Program-made: the position numbers and the translations under genes
The notes under the pieces: generated by a model
Databases searched by the model: none
Told to the model about the DNA's origin: nothing
What the model saw: the letters and a program-made list of their open reading frames with translations, nothing else
Shown: one piece after another, positions 25,923 to 35,075 of the stretch
How the letters are laid out: every line of letters begins with the position of its first letter
Position numbering within the stretch: position 1 is the first letter of the stretch
Source of the DNA: Serratia plymuthica
Lineage (GTDB): Bacteria; Pseudomonadota; Gammaproteobacteria; Enterobacterales; Enterobacteriaceae
Direction of reading: 5' to 3'
Assembly: GCF_018336935.1 (NCBI RefSeq)
Contig: NZ_CP068771.1
Coordinates: 4,464,001-4,528,000 of the forward strand
DNA length: 64,000 bases

Positions 25923-28460
25923 ATGAATAACCCGAGTTGTATTGGTCTGCGAAAACCTAAGTCGGTCTTGGCGTACCTGATTTCTTGTCAAATGCTGCTG
26001 TTGCTGAATTCTTCCAGCGTGGCCTATGCGAGCCGTTATTTTAATCCGGCCCTGCTGGAAATCGATAACCCGGCGCTGCGTGGAGCGGATCTTTCTGTTT
26101 TTGAAGAAAACAGCAGCCAGGCGCCGGGTAACTACCGGGTCGATCTTTATCTTAACGGTCAGCAGATAGAGACTCTGGATATCGAGTTTCGTCTCCTGCG
26201 TGATGCGGCAGGGAAACAAAAGCTACAGCCTTGTCTGAGCGCCGCGAAGCTAACTGAATTGGGCGTAAAGGTAAGCGCATTTCCCGCTATCGACAGCTTG
26301 GAAAGTTGCGTCAATCTGGCGCAGACGATACCTCAGTCTTCCACCACTTTTCAGTTCAACCAATTGCGACTTAATCTGAGTATTCCCCAGGCCGCGCTGA
26401 ATATGAACGCGCGCGACTATGTGCCTCCTGAACTGTGGGATGCCGGCATACCGGTGCTGCTGGTCAACTACAACTTCACCGGCGCCAATGGTCAGGAACG
26501 CGAAAGCCAAGGGCAAAACACCAACAGCTATTACCTCAACCTACGCTCAGGCATCAACTGGGGCGCATGGCGCCTGCGTAACTATTCCGTGTGGAATCAA
26601 TATAGCGGCGGAGTTTCCTCATGGCGTTCGATTAATACCTACCTGCAGCGTGACATCGTTGCATTGCAAAGTCGTTTGACCTTGGGTGACAGCACCACCG
26701 CCAGCGACGTATTCGACAGCATACAGTTCCGCGGCGGGCAATTGGCCTCGGAGGATGAAATTCTGCCGGACAGCATGAAAGGTTATTCACCGGTGGTGCG
26801 TGGGATAGCGCGCAGCAACGCTCAAATTGTGATCCGCCAGAACGGGTATGTCATTTACCAAAGCTATGTGCCGCCGGGGGCGTTTGAAATTACCGATCTT
26901 TATCCTACCGGCGGTAGCGGCGATCTGAACGTGAGCATTCGCGAAGCCGACGGCCAGGAACAAAATTTTGTAGTGCCTTACGCAGTGGTGCCGGTATTGC
27001 AACGTGAGGGGCGCTTTAAGTACAGCCTGACCAGCGGAAAGTACCGTTCTTACAGCGACGGCGTTGATGAACATCCCTTTAGCCAGGCCACGGGTATTTA
27101 TGGTCTTCCCTGGGGCGCGACGGTCTATGGCGGGGTGCAAGCCGCCAGCAAGTATCAAGGGTTGTCGCTGGGTTTGGGGCAAAATCTGGGGGCGCTTGGG
27201 GCAATATCCGCCGACGTGACGCAGGCCTGGACCAAGCAGGAAACTCACCCCAAAGAGCAGGGGCAATCATGGCGGCTGCGCTACGGCAAAAACTTTATCG
27301 AGTCCGGCACTAACTTCAGCCTGGCCAGTTACCGTTATTCCACGCGCGGCTTTTATACCCTGCAAGAGGCGTTTGAGAGCTATGGCGGCAGGGCACTTTA
27401 TAACGATCACAAGAAAAGCCGTGCCGAACTGATGCTGAGTCAAAGCTTGTGGGAGAGGGGGGGATCGTTGTCGCTCAGTGTGTTCAGTGAAGACTACTGG
27501 AACGACAACCGCCGCTCCCAGTCGGCAAGCGTCAGCTACAACAACAATTGGGAAAGCGTGAGTTATGGCCTGAATTACACCTTCAGCCAGAACGGGTATG
27601 ACAGCAACGGTAATCGAACCTATGTCCGTGACCATATTGTGGCCTTCAACGTCAGCGTGCCACTGAGCAAGTGGCTACCGGGAAGTTATGCAACCTATAA
27701 CATGAACAGCAGCCGCAATGGTGCCACCAGCAACAATCTCGGCTTGAGCGGCAGCGCGCTGGAGGGCAATAACCTCAACTACAGCCTGAGCCAGGGTTAC
27801 ACCGGGCGAGGTGTAGGGGCCAACGGCAATATTCAGGCCGATTACAAGGGCTCCCTGGCGGAACTGAATTTGGGTTATGGCTATGACCGCCACCGCCGGC
27901 AGGTGAACTATGGCATTCAGGGCGGCGTGCTGGTGCATCAAAACGGCATCACGCTGTCCCAGCCGCTGGGCGATACGGTCGCGTTGGTGCAAGCGCCGGG
28001 CGCCGCGGGTGCCAAGGTGCTGAATCAGACCGGGGTGAGCACCGACTGGCGCGGTTATGCGGTAGTGCCTTATTTGACGCCTTATCGCCGCAATATCGTT
28101 GGATTGGACGGAGACTCGTTCGCCGATGACGTCGATATGACACTCAGTAGCCAAACGGTGATCCCGACCCGCGGTGCAGTGGTGCGCGCCAGTTTCAACC
28201 CTAACGTCGGCCAGCGGGTACTGATGACGCTGTTGACGCGCAGCGGTAACCCGGTGCCTTTTGGCGCTACGGTCGGGGCAGCCCACAACGCGAGTATCGT
28301 CGGCGACGGCGGGCAGGTTTATCTGGCAGGTATGCCCGAAAGTGGCCAGTTGCAGGTTAAGTGGGGCCATGACGCAACCCAGCGGTGTCAGGTCAGCTAT
28401 CAATTGGCCAACCAACCCGAGAGCGGTGGGATTCGCCTGGTCAACGGGCAGTGTTTATAA
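25923..28460 (+). CDS. fimbrial outer-membrane usher, FimD-like
   Basis: An 845-residue usher of typical length. A signal peptide is followed by the N-terminal chaperone-docking domain (SRYFNPALLEIDNPALRGADLSVF). A 24-strand barrel region includes the plug segment with YSPVVRGIARSNAQI and SYVPPGAFEITDLYPTGGSGDL. C-terminal domains end with VKWGHDATQRCQVSY. It assembles and secretes pilins in the outer membrane. It belongs to the type 1 (gamma) usher group by its motifs. It lies 96 bases after the chaperone gene. Confidence 0.93.
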   Translation: MNNPSCIGLRKPKSVLAYLISCQMLLLLNSSSVAYASRYFNPALLEIDNPALRGADLSVFEENSSQAPGNYRVDLYLNGQQIETLDIEFRLLRDAAGKQKLQPCLSAAKLTELGVKVSAFPAIDSLESCVNLAQTIPQSSTTFQFNQLRLNLSIPQAALNMNARDYVPPELWDAGIPVLLVNYNFTGANGQERESQGQNTNSYYLNLRSGINWGAWRLRNYSVWNQYSGGVSSWRSINTYLQRDIVALQSRLTLGDSTTASDVFDSIQFRGGQLASEDEILPDSMKGYSPVVRGIARSNAQIVIRQNGYVIYQSYVPPGAFEITDLYPTGGSGDLNVSIREADGQEQNFVVPYAVVPVLQREGRFKYSLTSGKYRSYSDGVDEHPFSQATGIYGLPWGATVYGGVQAASKYQGLSLGLGQNLGALGAISADVTQAWTKQETHPKEQGQSWRLRYGKNFIESGTNFSLASYRYSTRGFYTLQEAFESYGGRALYNDHKKSRAELMLSQSLWERGGSLSLSVFSEDYWNDNRRSQSASVSYNNNWESVSYGLNYTFSQNGYDSNGNRTYVRDHIVAFNVSVPLSKWLPGSYATYNMNSSRNGATSNNLGLSGSALEGNNLNYSLSQGYTGRGVGANGNIQADYKGSLAELNLGYGYDRHRRQVNYGIQGGVLVHQNGITLSQPLGDTVALVQAPGAAGAKVLNQTGVSTDWRGYAVVPYLTPYRRNIVGLDGDSFADDVDMTLSSQTVIPTRGAVVRASFNPNVGQRVLMTLLTRSGNPVPFGATVGAAHNASIVGDGGQVYLAGMPESGQLQVKWGHDATQRCQVSYQLANQPESGGIRLVNGQCL

Positions 28461-28470
28461 GGTGTGCGTG

Positions 28471-29523
28471 ATGAAAACAGTAAAATTAAATCAACGGGTT
28501 GTGATTTCTTGTGGCCTTCTTTGCGCCGCTATGCTCAGCCTGCCGCAAGCACAGGCTGCCTTTGGTCAATGCAGGCCCATAGGAGGAACTCATCAATTTT
28601 CATTTATATTTGCACCCACCCTGAGCAGGCCGGAACAGAACATCACCGGCATGGTAATCAATAATGCCTCCGGCAATAACTGGAATCTGAGCGATACCTA
28701 CGATGTGCAGTGCGAATGCACTAACCGCACGGCTTCTTATGTCACCGCCCGGCCGAGTCTGCCGGTACAAAATCATGTAGACGGTCCTTTAACCTATTAC
28801 GTGCTGAATGAATATCTGGCAGTGGCCAGCGAGGTCTATATTGGCGGCAATCTGCAACAGTATATCCCGACGCCTTTCAACAATATTTCCAATCGAAAAA
28901 CGGAGCTGGAGCCCGGTGAAAGCTGTGCGAGTGCGCCCTATAGCAGCGGCGCCAGGGGGCGCGTTCATCTCTATTTCCGCAGACCTTTTGTCGGCCAGAC
29001 CATCATCCCCAACACCCGACTGGTCGAGAACTATGTCTCGGTCGCCAATGGGGTGAGCAGCGTTACCCCGGTATCAACGGTCATGATGAACGGTGTGGTG
29101 ACGGTGCCGCAAAATTGCGAAATCAGCCCACAGACGGTGATGATTGATTTTGGCGACATTCTGTCTACCGATTTCCAGACCAAAGGAAATATGCCGCCTA
29201 ATTTTACTCCGCATCAGAAGGAACTGACCCTGGCCTGTCGCAATATTTCCGAAGGGGTCAAGATCAGTCTGTCATTCAGGGGGGAAGCCGACAGCAATAT
29301 GCCTGATTTGTTGAAGACCACTAACGGCAGTATAGGGGTGAGGATTAATGATCGGTCCGGTTATCCGGTTTCGCCGCAAAACGGGCGTCTGGGCGTCGAT
29401 TTCAACTACCCCAGCCAGAGTGGCAACACCAGGTTCAGCGCGTATCCGGTCAATACCACCGGGCAGATGCCTGCGGTGGGGAAATTCAATGCGACGGCGA
29501 CCATTCAGGCAGAGATTCAATAA
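28471..29523 (+). CDS. fimbrial tip adhesin, two-domain
   Basis: A 350-residue protein with a signal peptide ending at AQAAFG. The length, about twice a pilin, is that of two-domain adhesins: an N-terminal lectin-like domain with several cysteines (VQCECTN and GESCAS) and a C-terminal pilin domain beginning near TVPQNCEISPQTVMIDFGDI. The pilin domain ends NATATIQAEIQ, the chaperone-binding strand. The ATG at 28471 follows AAGGTG, 10 bases after the usher stop. The receptor is unknown. It probably sits at the fibre tip and sets binding specificity. Confidence 0.82.
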   Translation: MKTVKLNQRVVISCGLLCAAMLSLPQAQAAFGQCRPIGGTHQFSFIFAPTLSRPEQNITGMVINNASGNNWNLSDTYDVQCECTNRTASYVTARPSLPVQNHVDGPLTYYVLNEYLAVASEVYIGGNLQQYIPTPFNNISNRKTELEPGESCASAPYSSGARGRVHLYFRRPFVGQTIIPNTRLVENYVSVANGVSSVTPVSTVMMNGVVTVPQNCEISPQTVMIDFGDILSTDFQTKGNMPPNFTPHQKELTLACRNISEGVKISLSFRGEADSNMPDLLKTTNGSIGVRINDRSGYPVSPQNGRLGVDFNYPSQSGNTRFSAYPVNTTGQMPAVGKFNATATIQAEIQ

Positions 29524-29575
29524 GTGAATATTTAACCTTGGGGGAAATCATGCCCTTAAAGAAAAGGAGAGCGTT

Positions 29576-30097
29576 ATGTTTTATGGCTTGAGCGGAATAA
29601 GCCGGGCGCTGGTCATTGCCGGCATTTTTCAGGTGGCGTTTCCGGTTGCGGCGGCAAAGTTACAGATAACCGGCACTATCAAAGCGGCGCCCTGTATTGT
29701 CGATGGAGCAAACAGCAATATTCAGGTCAATCTCGGCGACAATATTTCTGCCGCTATTTTGGGGAGAGCCGGGACCGGCAGCGAATGGATTGAGTTTCCG
29801 CTAACGCTGAAAAACTGTCCAGCCACCACCACTTCGGCGACGGCGACGTTCAGCGGTTCGGAAGCGGAAGAAGGGGCGAGTTTATATAAAAGCGTCGGCA
29901 CATCGCGCAGGGTACAAATCGAGTTGCAAAGCCAAAGCGGTGCCAATCTGGGTAACAATAAAAGCATGGCGCAGTTGGTCAACCCGCTGACGCATGAGGC
30001 CACATTCAATCTTCGGGCCCGAGCGTACAGCGTTAATGGTGGCGCCACGCCCGGCAGTATTGATGGCGTACTGCAGATTGCCTTTGTCTATGAGTAG
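29576..30097 (+). CDS. minor fimbrial subunit
   Basis: A 173-residue pilin with a signal peptide ending near VAAAK and the two pilin cysteines (AAPCIVDG and LKNCPATT). Its terminal beta strand is VLQIAFVYE. It ends the structural part of the operon, after the adhesin, where adaptor or terminator subunits such as FimF/FimG are often encoded. Its role as adaptor is inferred from position and divergence from the major pilin. Confidence 0.85.
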   Translation: MFYGLSGISRALVIAGIFQVAFPVAAAKLQITGTIKAAPCIVDGANSNIQVNLGDNISAAILGRAGTGSEWIEFPLTLKNCPATTTSATATFSGSEAEEGASLYKSVGTSRRVQIELQSQSGANLGNNKSMAQLVNPLTHEATFNLRARAYSVNGGATPGSIDGVLQIAFVYE

Positions 30098-30218
30098 GCA
30101 TTTATAGCGCCAGCGTTCTGGATTGCCGGCTGTCGATGTTGAAGGCCGATATTACTCGGTGATGTTTTTCAGGCGAATGGCTGACGAGGGGTCGTAATAG
30201 TAAAGTTAAGGTGATGAT

Positions 30219-30923
30219 ATGGATACTAATTATCAACACAATAATATGCCGGATTCAAAGGATACATACGATAAAAAAGCCGGAACAGTAGTCATTATGG
30301 AACCCTGTTCCATTACTGCGTTAGGGATCAGTAACCGATTGATTGAGTCTTGTGGTTTTCAACAGGACAATCTCCTGTTGGTGAGGAGCCTTGCCGAGCT
30401 GAAGGCCACGTTAACCCGACATCAGCCCCGCCTGTTAATTATGGAACTATGCGGCAAGTCGGAGTCCGTATTGGACGGCTTGAGACTGATCGCCGATATA
30501 CATGAGCAGTCGCCTGATACAGCGCTGCTGGTATGCACTGCGCTGGATGAGCCCAGGGTGTTGCGGCAACTGATAGCTTCAGGTATCCGAGGCATGACGT
30601 TGAAACAGGAACCTGCCGTCGCACTGGAACATTGTGTACGGCAGGTTTTGGCGGGAAGCAGTAGCTTTAGCCATCGCATCCGCCAGCGTGGGTTGCATGA
30701 AGCCGCAGCAGAGAAACCCCTGACGCTGCGCGAGTTGGATGTATTGGCTCAGCTATTTTCCGGCAAAAGCGTGACCAATGTGGCTTTGACGCTGTGCCGC
30801 GATATTCGCACCGTCAGTACGCACAAGCGTAATGCTATGTTAAAGCTGGGTTTTCATAATGATGGCGAGCTATATCTTCAGGGTAAATGGATGGCGGTGA
30901 ATGGCCCGTCCTTTGTTCGCTAG
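30219..30923 (+). CDS. LuxR/RcsB-type regulator with non-canonical receiver, first copy
   Basis: A 234-residue regulator made of a receiver-like N-terminal domain (about 20-150) and a C-terminal LuxR helix-turn-helix (TLRELDVLAQLFSGKSVTNVALTL). The phospho-acceptor Asp expected after the third beta strand is Glu76 (LIMELCG), so it is unlikely to be phosphorylated in the usual way. In this it recalls RcsB partner proteins such as BglJ and RcsA. It follows the fimbrial structural genes in the same direction and probably tunes their expression or motility. The target is inferred. Confidence 0.75.
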   Translation: MDTNYQHNNMPDSKDTYDKKAGTVVIMEPCSITALGISNRLIESCGFQQDNLLLVRSLAELKATLTRHQPRLLIMELCGKSESVLDGLRLIADIHEQSPDTALLVCTALDEPRVLRQLIASGIRGMTLKQEPAVALEHCVRQVLAGSSSFSHRIRQRGLHEAAAEKPLTLRELDVLAQLFSGKSVTNVALTLCRDIRTVSTHKRNAMLKLGFHNDGELYLQGKWMAVNGPSFVR

Positions 30924-30980
30924 GGGCGTAAACTGGCAGCGTTTTAACGCGGCAGTATCGAAGGAAGACAGGAGCAGGAT

Positions 30981-31670
30981 ATGCAGGTTTCACGTCATCA
31001 ACGGTTGAATATTGCGTTAATGGATCGTTGCCCATTGACGCTGGATGGATTGGCAAGTTTTGTGAGTACGCTCTCGACCCGGGGAAAGATCGTGGTACGG
31101 GAAACCAGTATGAGAGAGGCGGCAGATGGGGCAATCTACCAACAGGCCGACGTCTTGATTGCCGAATTGAATGGCGTGGGCGAGACTGAGGTACAGGGCC
31201 GGGAGATACTGCTTGATCTGTGCGTTCAGTTACCGGCCTTACGGGTGGTAGCCTATACCCGCAGCCAAAGTGTCGAAGAGCTGGCTCTGCTATTGAGCCA
31301 ACCTAATATCAGCATTGTAGCGCGGGATGATGCGTTACCTTTGGTGGCGGAGTTTTTCAACCGGGTGCTGAACGGAGAGCGAGTATTAAGCCCGCAGATT
31401 GGTGCCTGTCTGGCGCGCACTTCCGCGAGAGAAACGACGATAACGCGTGAGCTGACCCGTTGTGAAAGCGATGTTCTGGCCTTTTTGTTTAACGGTATGA
31501 GTTTACGGGAGATTGCCGAACTGCAGCGGCGCAGCATCAAAACCATCAGCGCGCACAAATGCAGCGCCATGCGTAAGCTGAAGGTGTCGAACGACAGTGA
31601 ACTGTTTTCACTGCATGGCAAAATTACCCGCCAGCTTGCCGGAGAGTGGCAGAGAAGTACGCAACGTTAA
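30981..31670 (+). CDS. LuxR/RcsB-type regulator with non-canonical receiver, second copy
   Basis: A 229-residue regulator with the same two-part layout as the preceding gene: a receiver-like domain and a LuxR-type DNA-binding domain (TRCESDVLAFLFNGMSLREIAEL ... KTISAHKCSAMRKL). Its acceptor position is also Glu (Glu62, LIAELNG). The two genes look like an old duplication, with the DNA-binding parts more alike than the receivers. The start is preceded by AGGAGCAGGAT. It probably acts with RcsB or as a heterodimer with its paralogue; this is inference. Confidence 0.75.
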   Translation: MQVSRHQRLNIALMDRCPLTLDGLASFVSTLSTRGKIVVRETSMREAADGAIYQQADVLIAELNGVGETEVQGREILLDLCVQLPALRVVAYTRSQSVEELALLLSQPNISIVARDDALPLVAEFFNRVLNGERVLSPQIGACLARTSARETTITRELTRCESDVLAFLFNGMSLREIAELQRRSIKTISAHKCSAMRKLKVSNDSELFSLHGKITRQLAGEWQRSTQR

Positions 31671-31844
31671 GGCGTGCGTTGGTGCGCCGGCGCGTTTCTG
31701 GCGATAGTGAAAGAACCGCATCGGCAATGATAACGTGGGGGGAATCTGCGTTCGGCATTTTTCAAATGAAATGCCCCTGAAGATATGTATTTCATGGTAT
31801 TTCTCCCTCGGGGCATTGAGTCTCTATTTAGCATTGTTTTTATA

Positions 31845-32396
31845 TCAAATATTGATAATTCTGAATCGTTCCACGTTAGTGGCAGTATAAATTACGGTGT
31901 TCTGAATGTTTTTATGCCCCAAATAATCTTGGATCAGGCGTGTATCTATCCCTCTGTCAGCCAGGGCATAGCCGCAGGAGTGGCGAAGCATGTGAGGATG
32001 CACTTGAACGCTAATGCCGGCCATTTCACCGTACATTCGCATCAGCCGATACAGCTGTTGTCGCGATATTTGCCCACCGTGGCGTGACAAAAACAGCCAC
32101 TGGCTATCGGCTTCAAGGTAGCCCGACCTCAGGCCAAGCCACTTCAACAAAACATTGCGCTCTCGGGGTTGTATGGGGTGTTGAACGGAAAATCCATTTT
32201 TCAACCGGAATATGTGCACCCGATTAGTTGCAAGATCAATATCCTGTAAACGTAATGAACGGAGTTCGCTGACCCGTAAACCATGAATAAAACACATCAG
32301 TAGCAAACAACGGTCCCGAATACTGTTTTTACCCTCAGGAACGGCTGAAATAAGTTGCTCAATTTCAACCTGGCTGAGAAATTTCCGTTTCTTCAT
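31845..32396 (-). CDS. FimB/FimE-type tyrosine recombinase, downstream copy
   Basis: A 183-residue recombinase with catalytic Arg41 (HGLRVSE), His135/Arg138 (HPHMLRHS), His161 and Tyr170 at the same positions as the copy at 23501. The two are clearly related: they share ALADRGIDTRLIQDYLGHKN and the NTVIYTA segment. It points toward the fimbrial genes from the opposite end, so the island is bracketed by recombinases. In E. coli fimB and fimE are adjacent on one side, so this layout is unusual. No inverted repeat beside it could be found by eye. Confidence 0.92.
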   Translation of the reverse strand: MKKRKFLSQVEIEQLISAVPEGKNSIRDRCLLLMCFIHGLRVSELRSLRLQDIDLATNRVHIFRLKNGFSVQHPIQPRERNVLLKWLGLRSGYLEADSQWLFLSRHGGQISRQQLYRLMRMYGEMAGISVQVHPHMLRHSCGYALADRGIDTRLIQDYLGHKNIQNTVIYTATNVERFRIINI

Positions 32397-32795
32397 TTTA
32401 ATTACCTAGGCTATTAACATTGGCTGGGGTTTTAATTTTCAGTTTTTATTAAAGCACTTAACGCAGAGTAACGGCAAAGAAAATAAAATTACTTCACGGT
32501 GTTAATGGTAAATCCATATATTTATTTTATTTCTATTTTTGCAGTGAATGTTTTTGATATCTCTCATTTGAGCGAATGGGTGGTATTTTTGAGTGGCAGT
32601 GCGCATTTATATTTCCATTAATTCAATTTAGTGCTCCCCAGACCGATATCCGTATTGAATATTTCGGATATCCGATGCCGCCCGGCTGGGGATGTTTTCT
32701 CCCCGCGCTGCAAGTGATATGAGAATTATTATTGATATCATTCTCTCGCCGCTTACAATGCCTGCCATCACAAGTTTGCAGGGTAAGGGTTTTTC
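32397..32795. promoter_or_regulatory. intergenic region with Fur-like box
   Basis: 399-bp gap between the divergent recombinase and yojI-like genes. The left part is AT-rich and would hold the recombinase promoter. The right part holds a Fur-like box about 50 bases before the transporter start. No gene is seen. Confidence 0.5.
32721..32745. promoter_or_regulatory. Fur-like iron box upstream of yojI
   Basis: A 25-bp AT-rich dyad with outer arms GAGAAT and ATTCTC and a central TATTATTGATATC, resembling the Fur consensus of repeated NAT triplets. It lies 51 bases upstream of the yojI-like ATG, where Fur would block transcription in iron-rich cells. Confidence 0.65.
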
Positions 32796-34448
32796 ATGGA
32801 GTTGCTACGGGTGGTTTACCATCAGTATCGTTGGCCGTTTCTGGCGGTAATGGCGTTGACCATGGCTAGCGCGGCGCTGGGCATCGGCATCATCGCCTTT
32901 ATAAATCTGCGGCTGATGGCTGCGGCGGGCAACCCACTGACTGTGCTGCCGGAGTTCCTCGGGCTATTGGCTTTGTTGCTGGCGGTGACGCTGGGATCGC
33001 AGCTGGCGCTGACCACGCTTGGCCATCATTTCGTATTCCGTCTGCGCGGCCAACTGGTGAAGCGGATCCTGGATACCCCTATTGAACGGATTGAGCAATT
33101 GGGCAGCGCTTCTCTATTGGCGAGCCTGGCCAGCGACATACGCAATATTACGCTGGCTTTTGTCCGTCTGCCGGAACTGGTGCAAGGGGTGATACTGACG
33201 CTGGGGTCTGCGGCCTATCTGGGCTGGCTTTCACCGCAGATGTTGGCAGTGACCGCAGTCTGGGTAGCGGTAACGGTTTTCGGCAGCGGGTATCTGGTAT
33301 CGCGAGTGTATCGTCATCTGAGCAGCGTGCGTGAGGCGGAAGAACGCCTTTACCAACATTATCAGTCTGCCATTGACGGCCGCAAAGAACTGGCGCTGAA
33401 CCGCGATCGCGCGAAAACGCTCTATCAACAGGCTTATCGGCCGGATGCTGAAGGCTACCGTTACCATATTATTCGCGCCGATACCTTCCATCTCAGCGCG
33501 GTAAACTGGTCGAATATCATGATGCTGGGCGCCATTGGCCTGGTGTTCTATATGGCCAACAGCCTGGGCTGGGCGGATACCGCCGTTGCGGCGACCTATT
33601 CACTGACGCTGTTATTTTTACGCACGCCATTGCTGCAAGCGGTAGGGGCTTTCCCGACGCTGATAGGGGCAGAAGTGGCCTTCAATAAGATCAAATCCCT
33701 GCGGCTTGCCGATTATCAACCGGCATTCCCAACGGTTGCCGCCAAAACCTGGCAAACGCTGGAACTGCGCGACATCGTATTCCATCACGGTGCGACGGAG
33801 CAGAAAGCCGGTTTTGCCGTTGGGCCTGTCTCCCTGACGTTGCGCCGGGGGGAATTGGTGTTTCTGATTGGCGGTAATGGCAGCGGAAAATCAACGCTTG
33901 CGATGTTACTGACCGGTCTGTATCAGCCGGTCAGCGGGCAGATCCTGCTGGACGGCGTTGCGCAGGAACCATCGGACATGCACGACTACCGCCGTTTGTT
34001 TTCCGCCATTTTTACCGATTTTCATCCGTTCCACCATTTGCAGGGGCCGGATGGCCGGCAGCCTGACGCCGAATTGGTGGAAAATTGGCTTAACCGGTTG
34101 AACATGAAAAACAAACTGGAATTTGACGGCCTGAGAGTGACTAATCCGCAGCTGTCGCAAGGGCAGCGTAAACGCCTGGCTTTGCTGCTGGCGGTGGCGG
34201 AACAGCGGGATATTTTGCTACTGGACGAATGGGCTGCGGATCAAGATCCGCAATTTCGTCGCATCTTTTATCGCGAGTTGTTACCGCAACTGCGTGAGTT
34301 AGGCAAAACGGTATTTGCCATCAGCCATGACGACCATTATTTCGAGCATGCCGATCGGTTGTTGCAAATGCGCGATGGGCAACTGATTGAATTGTCGGGC
34401 AGCGAGCGTGATCACGCCAGTAAGGACTCGGTCATGCAGATTAGCTGA
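32796..34448 (+). CDS. yojI: YojI-like cyclic peptide/siderophore-type ABC exporter
   Basis: A 550-residue fused permease-ATPase with strong similarity to E. coli YojI (547 residues), including the identical stretches [10 protein letters not shown] and [14 protein letters not shown]. Walker A is GGNGSGKST, the signature LSQGQRKR and Walker [13 protein letters not shown]. YojI exports microcin J25 and belongs to the cyclic peptide/siderophore exporter family with PvdE. The upstream Fur-like box suggests iron-repressed expression, so it may export a siderophore here. A hairpin follows the gene. Confidence 0.9.
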   Translation: MELLRVVYHQYRWPFLAVMALTMASAALGIGIIAFINLRLMAAAGNPLTVLPEFLGLLALLLAVTLGSQLALTTLGHHFVFRLRGQLVKRILDTPIERIEQLGSASLLASLASDIRNITLAFVRLPELVQGVILTLGSAAYLGWLSPQMLAVTAVWVAVTVFGSGYLVSRVYRHLSSVREAEERLYQHYQSAIDGRKELALNRDRAKTLYQQAYRPDAEGYRYHIIRADTFHLSAVNWSNIMMLGAIGLVFYMANSLGWADTAVAATYSLTLLFLRTPLLQAVGAFPTLIGAEVAFNKIKSLRLADYQPAFPTVAAKTWQTLELRDIVFHHGATEQKAGFAVGPVSLTLRRGELVFLIGGNGSGKSTLAMLLTGLYQPVSGQILLDGVAQEPSDMHDYRRLFSAIFTDFHPFHHLQGPDGRQPDAELVENWLNRLNMKNKLEFDGLRVTNPQLSQGQRKRLALLLAVAEQRDILLLDEWAADQDPQFRRIFYRELLPQLRELGKTVFAISHDDHYFEHADRLLQMRDGQLIELSGSERDHASKDSVMQIS

Positions 34449-34773
34449 TCCTTTCAGGCCGCTTTACGCGGCCTGAATTAAGGATTCAGTCGCTCAGGCC
34501 TCAGCAAAAGTTCTCTTCTTTATTTCCCTTTACCGCCAAACCACCCGCCAATTTAGGTTAAATCCAGCCATTTGTTTTAATAATAATTCGTTTACTGATG
34601 GTTTGATTTTGATCTTTTTTATCGTGTCACACTACCTGGATACTGATAGTTGGGTTGTTGTTAGCCTATGTCCTGTGAAGTGTGGTGCTGTCGTTTTTTG
34701 CACTATTTTATTGATTGTTTAAACATATCAAAAATACTCATTCAATCAATTTAATCTATTGGTGAGGCGCGGA
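34449..34773. other. gene-free region between yojI and the ymiA-like gene
   Basis: 325 bp, strongly AT-rich in the second half. It starts with a terminator hairpin. A 7-base inverted repeat (TTGATTG ... CAATCAA) near 34712-34750 may mark a promoter or operator of the small membrane-protein gene that follows. No further gene is seen. Confidence 0.4.
34453..34477 (+). terminator. hairpin after yojI
   Basis: A perfect 10-base stem (TTCAGGCCGC/GCGGCCTGAA) with a TTTAC loop starts 5 bases after the yojI stop codon. It is a probable transcript end, with only a short T-rich tail. Confidence 0.65.
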
Positions 34774-34890
34774 GTGATAAGCAAGGATGGAGTGGACATC
34801 AAACGTAAGGCTTGGCTGTGCGTGTTTATCGGCTGTGGGATATTTTGGTTGGGTATTGCCGCCGCGATTTATGGGTTGTTGATGATTTAG
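34774..34890 (+). CDS. YmiA-like small membrane protein, GTG start
   Basis: A 38-residue frame starting with GTG after a GAGG ribosome site. The sequence IKRKAWLCVFIGCGIFWLG recalls E. coli YmiA, a small inner-membrane protein with a KRKAWLAVFLGSALFW core. It has a basic start and one membrane helix. It is followed within 5 bases by another small gene, so they may be co-translated. Function is unknown. An internal GTG at 34792 is an alternative start. Confidence 0.6.
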   Translation: MISKDGVDIKRKAWLCVFIGCGIFWLGIAAAIYGLLMI

Positions 34891-34895
34891 GAAAC

Positions 34896-35075
34896 ATGTC
34901 GATGGACAAGAAACGCGTTAAAAACGGCAAGAGCGCCAAAGAGCGCAGTCTTGCCAGGATACCGCCTCGCTGGCAGTTGAGCGCCGCACAGCGCGATTTT
35001 ATTGACGATCTCTGGCAGGCGGACGCCCCGGATCCTGCACCGGCGCTACCCACCCGCCACGACGTCAGCGGATGA
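34896..35075 (+). CDS. small basic protein of unknown function
   Basis: A 59-residue soluble, basic protein (KKRVKNGKSAKERSLARIPPRW in its first half and an acidic, Pro-rich tail). It starts 5 bases after the stop of the YmiA-like gene, with AGGA just upstream; the Met two codons later (34902) fits the ribosome spacing better. I do not recognise a family. Its last 11 bases overlap the convergent MFS gene. Confidence 0.5.
   Translation: MSMDKKRVKNGKSAKERSLARIPPRWQLSAAQRDFIDDLWQADAPDPAPALPTRHDVSG

Noticed and set aside
31671..31844. Possible second invertible switch beside the downstream recombinase
   Set aside because: No inverted repeat pair of 9 bases or more at a fimS-like distance was found by eye in this gap or in 32397-32640.
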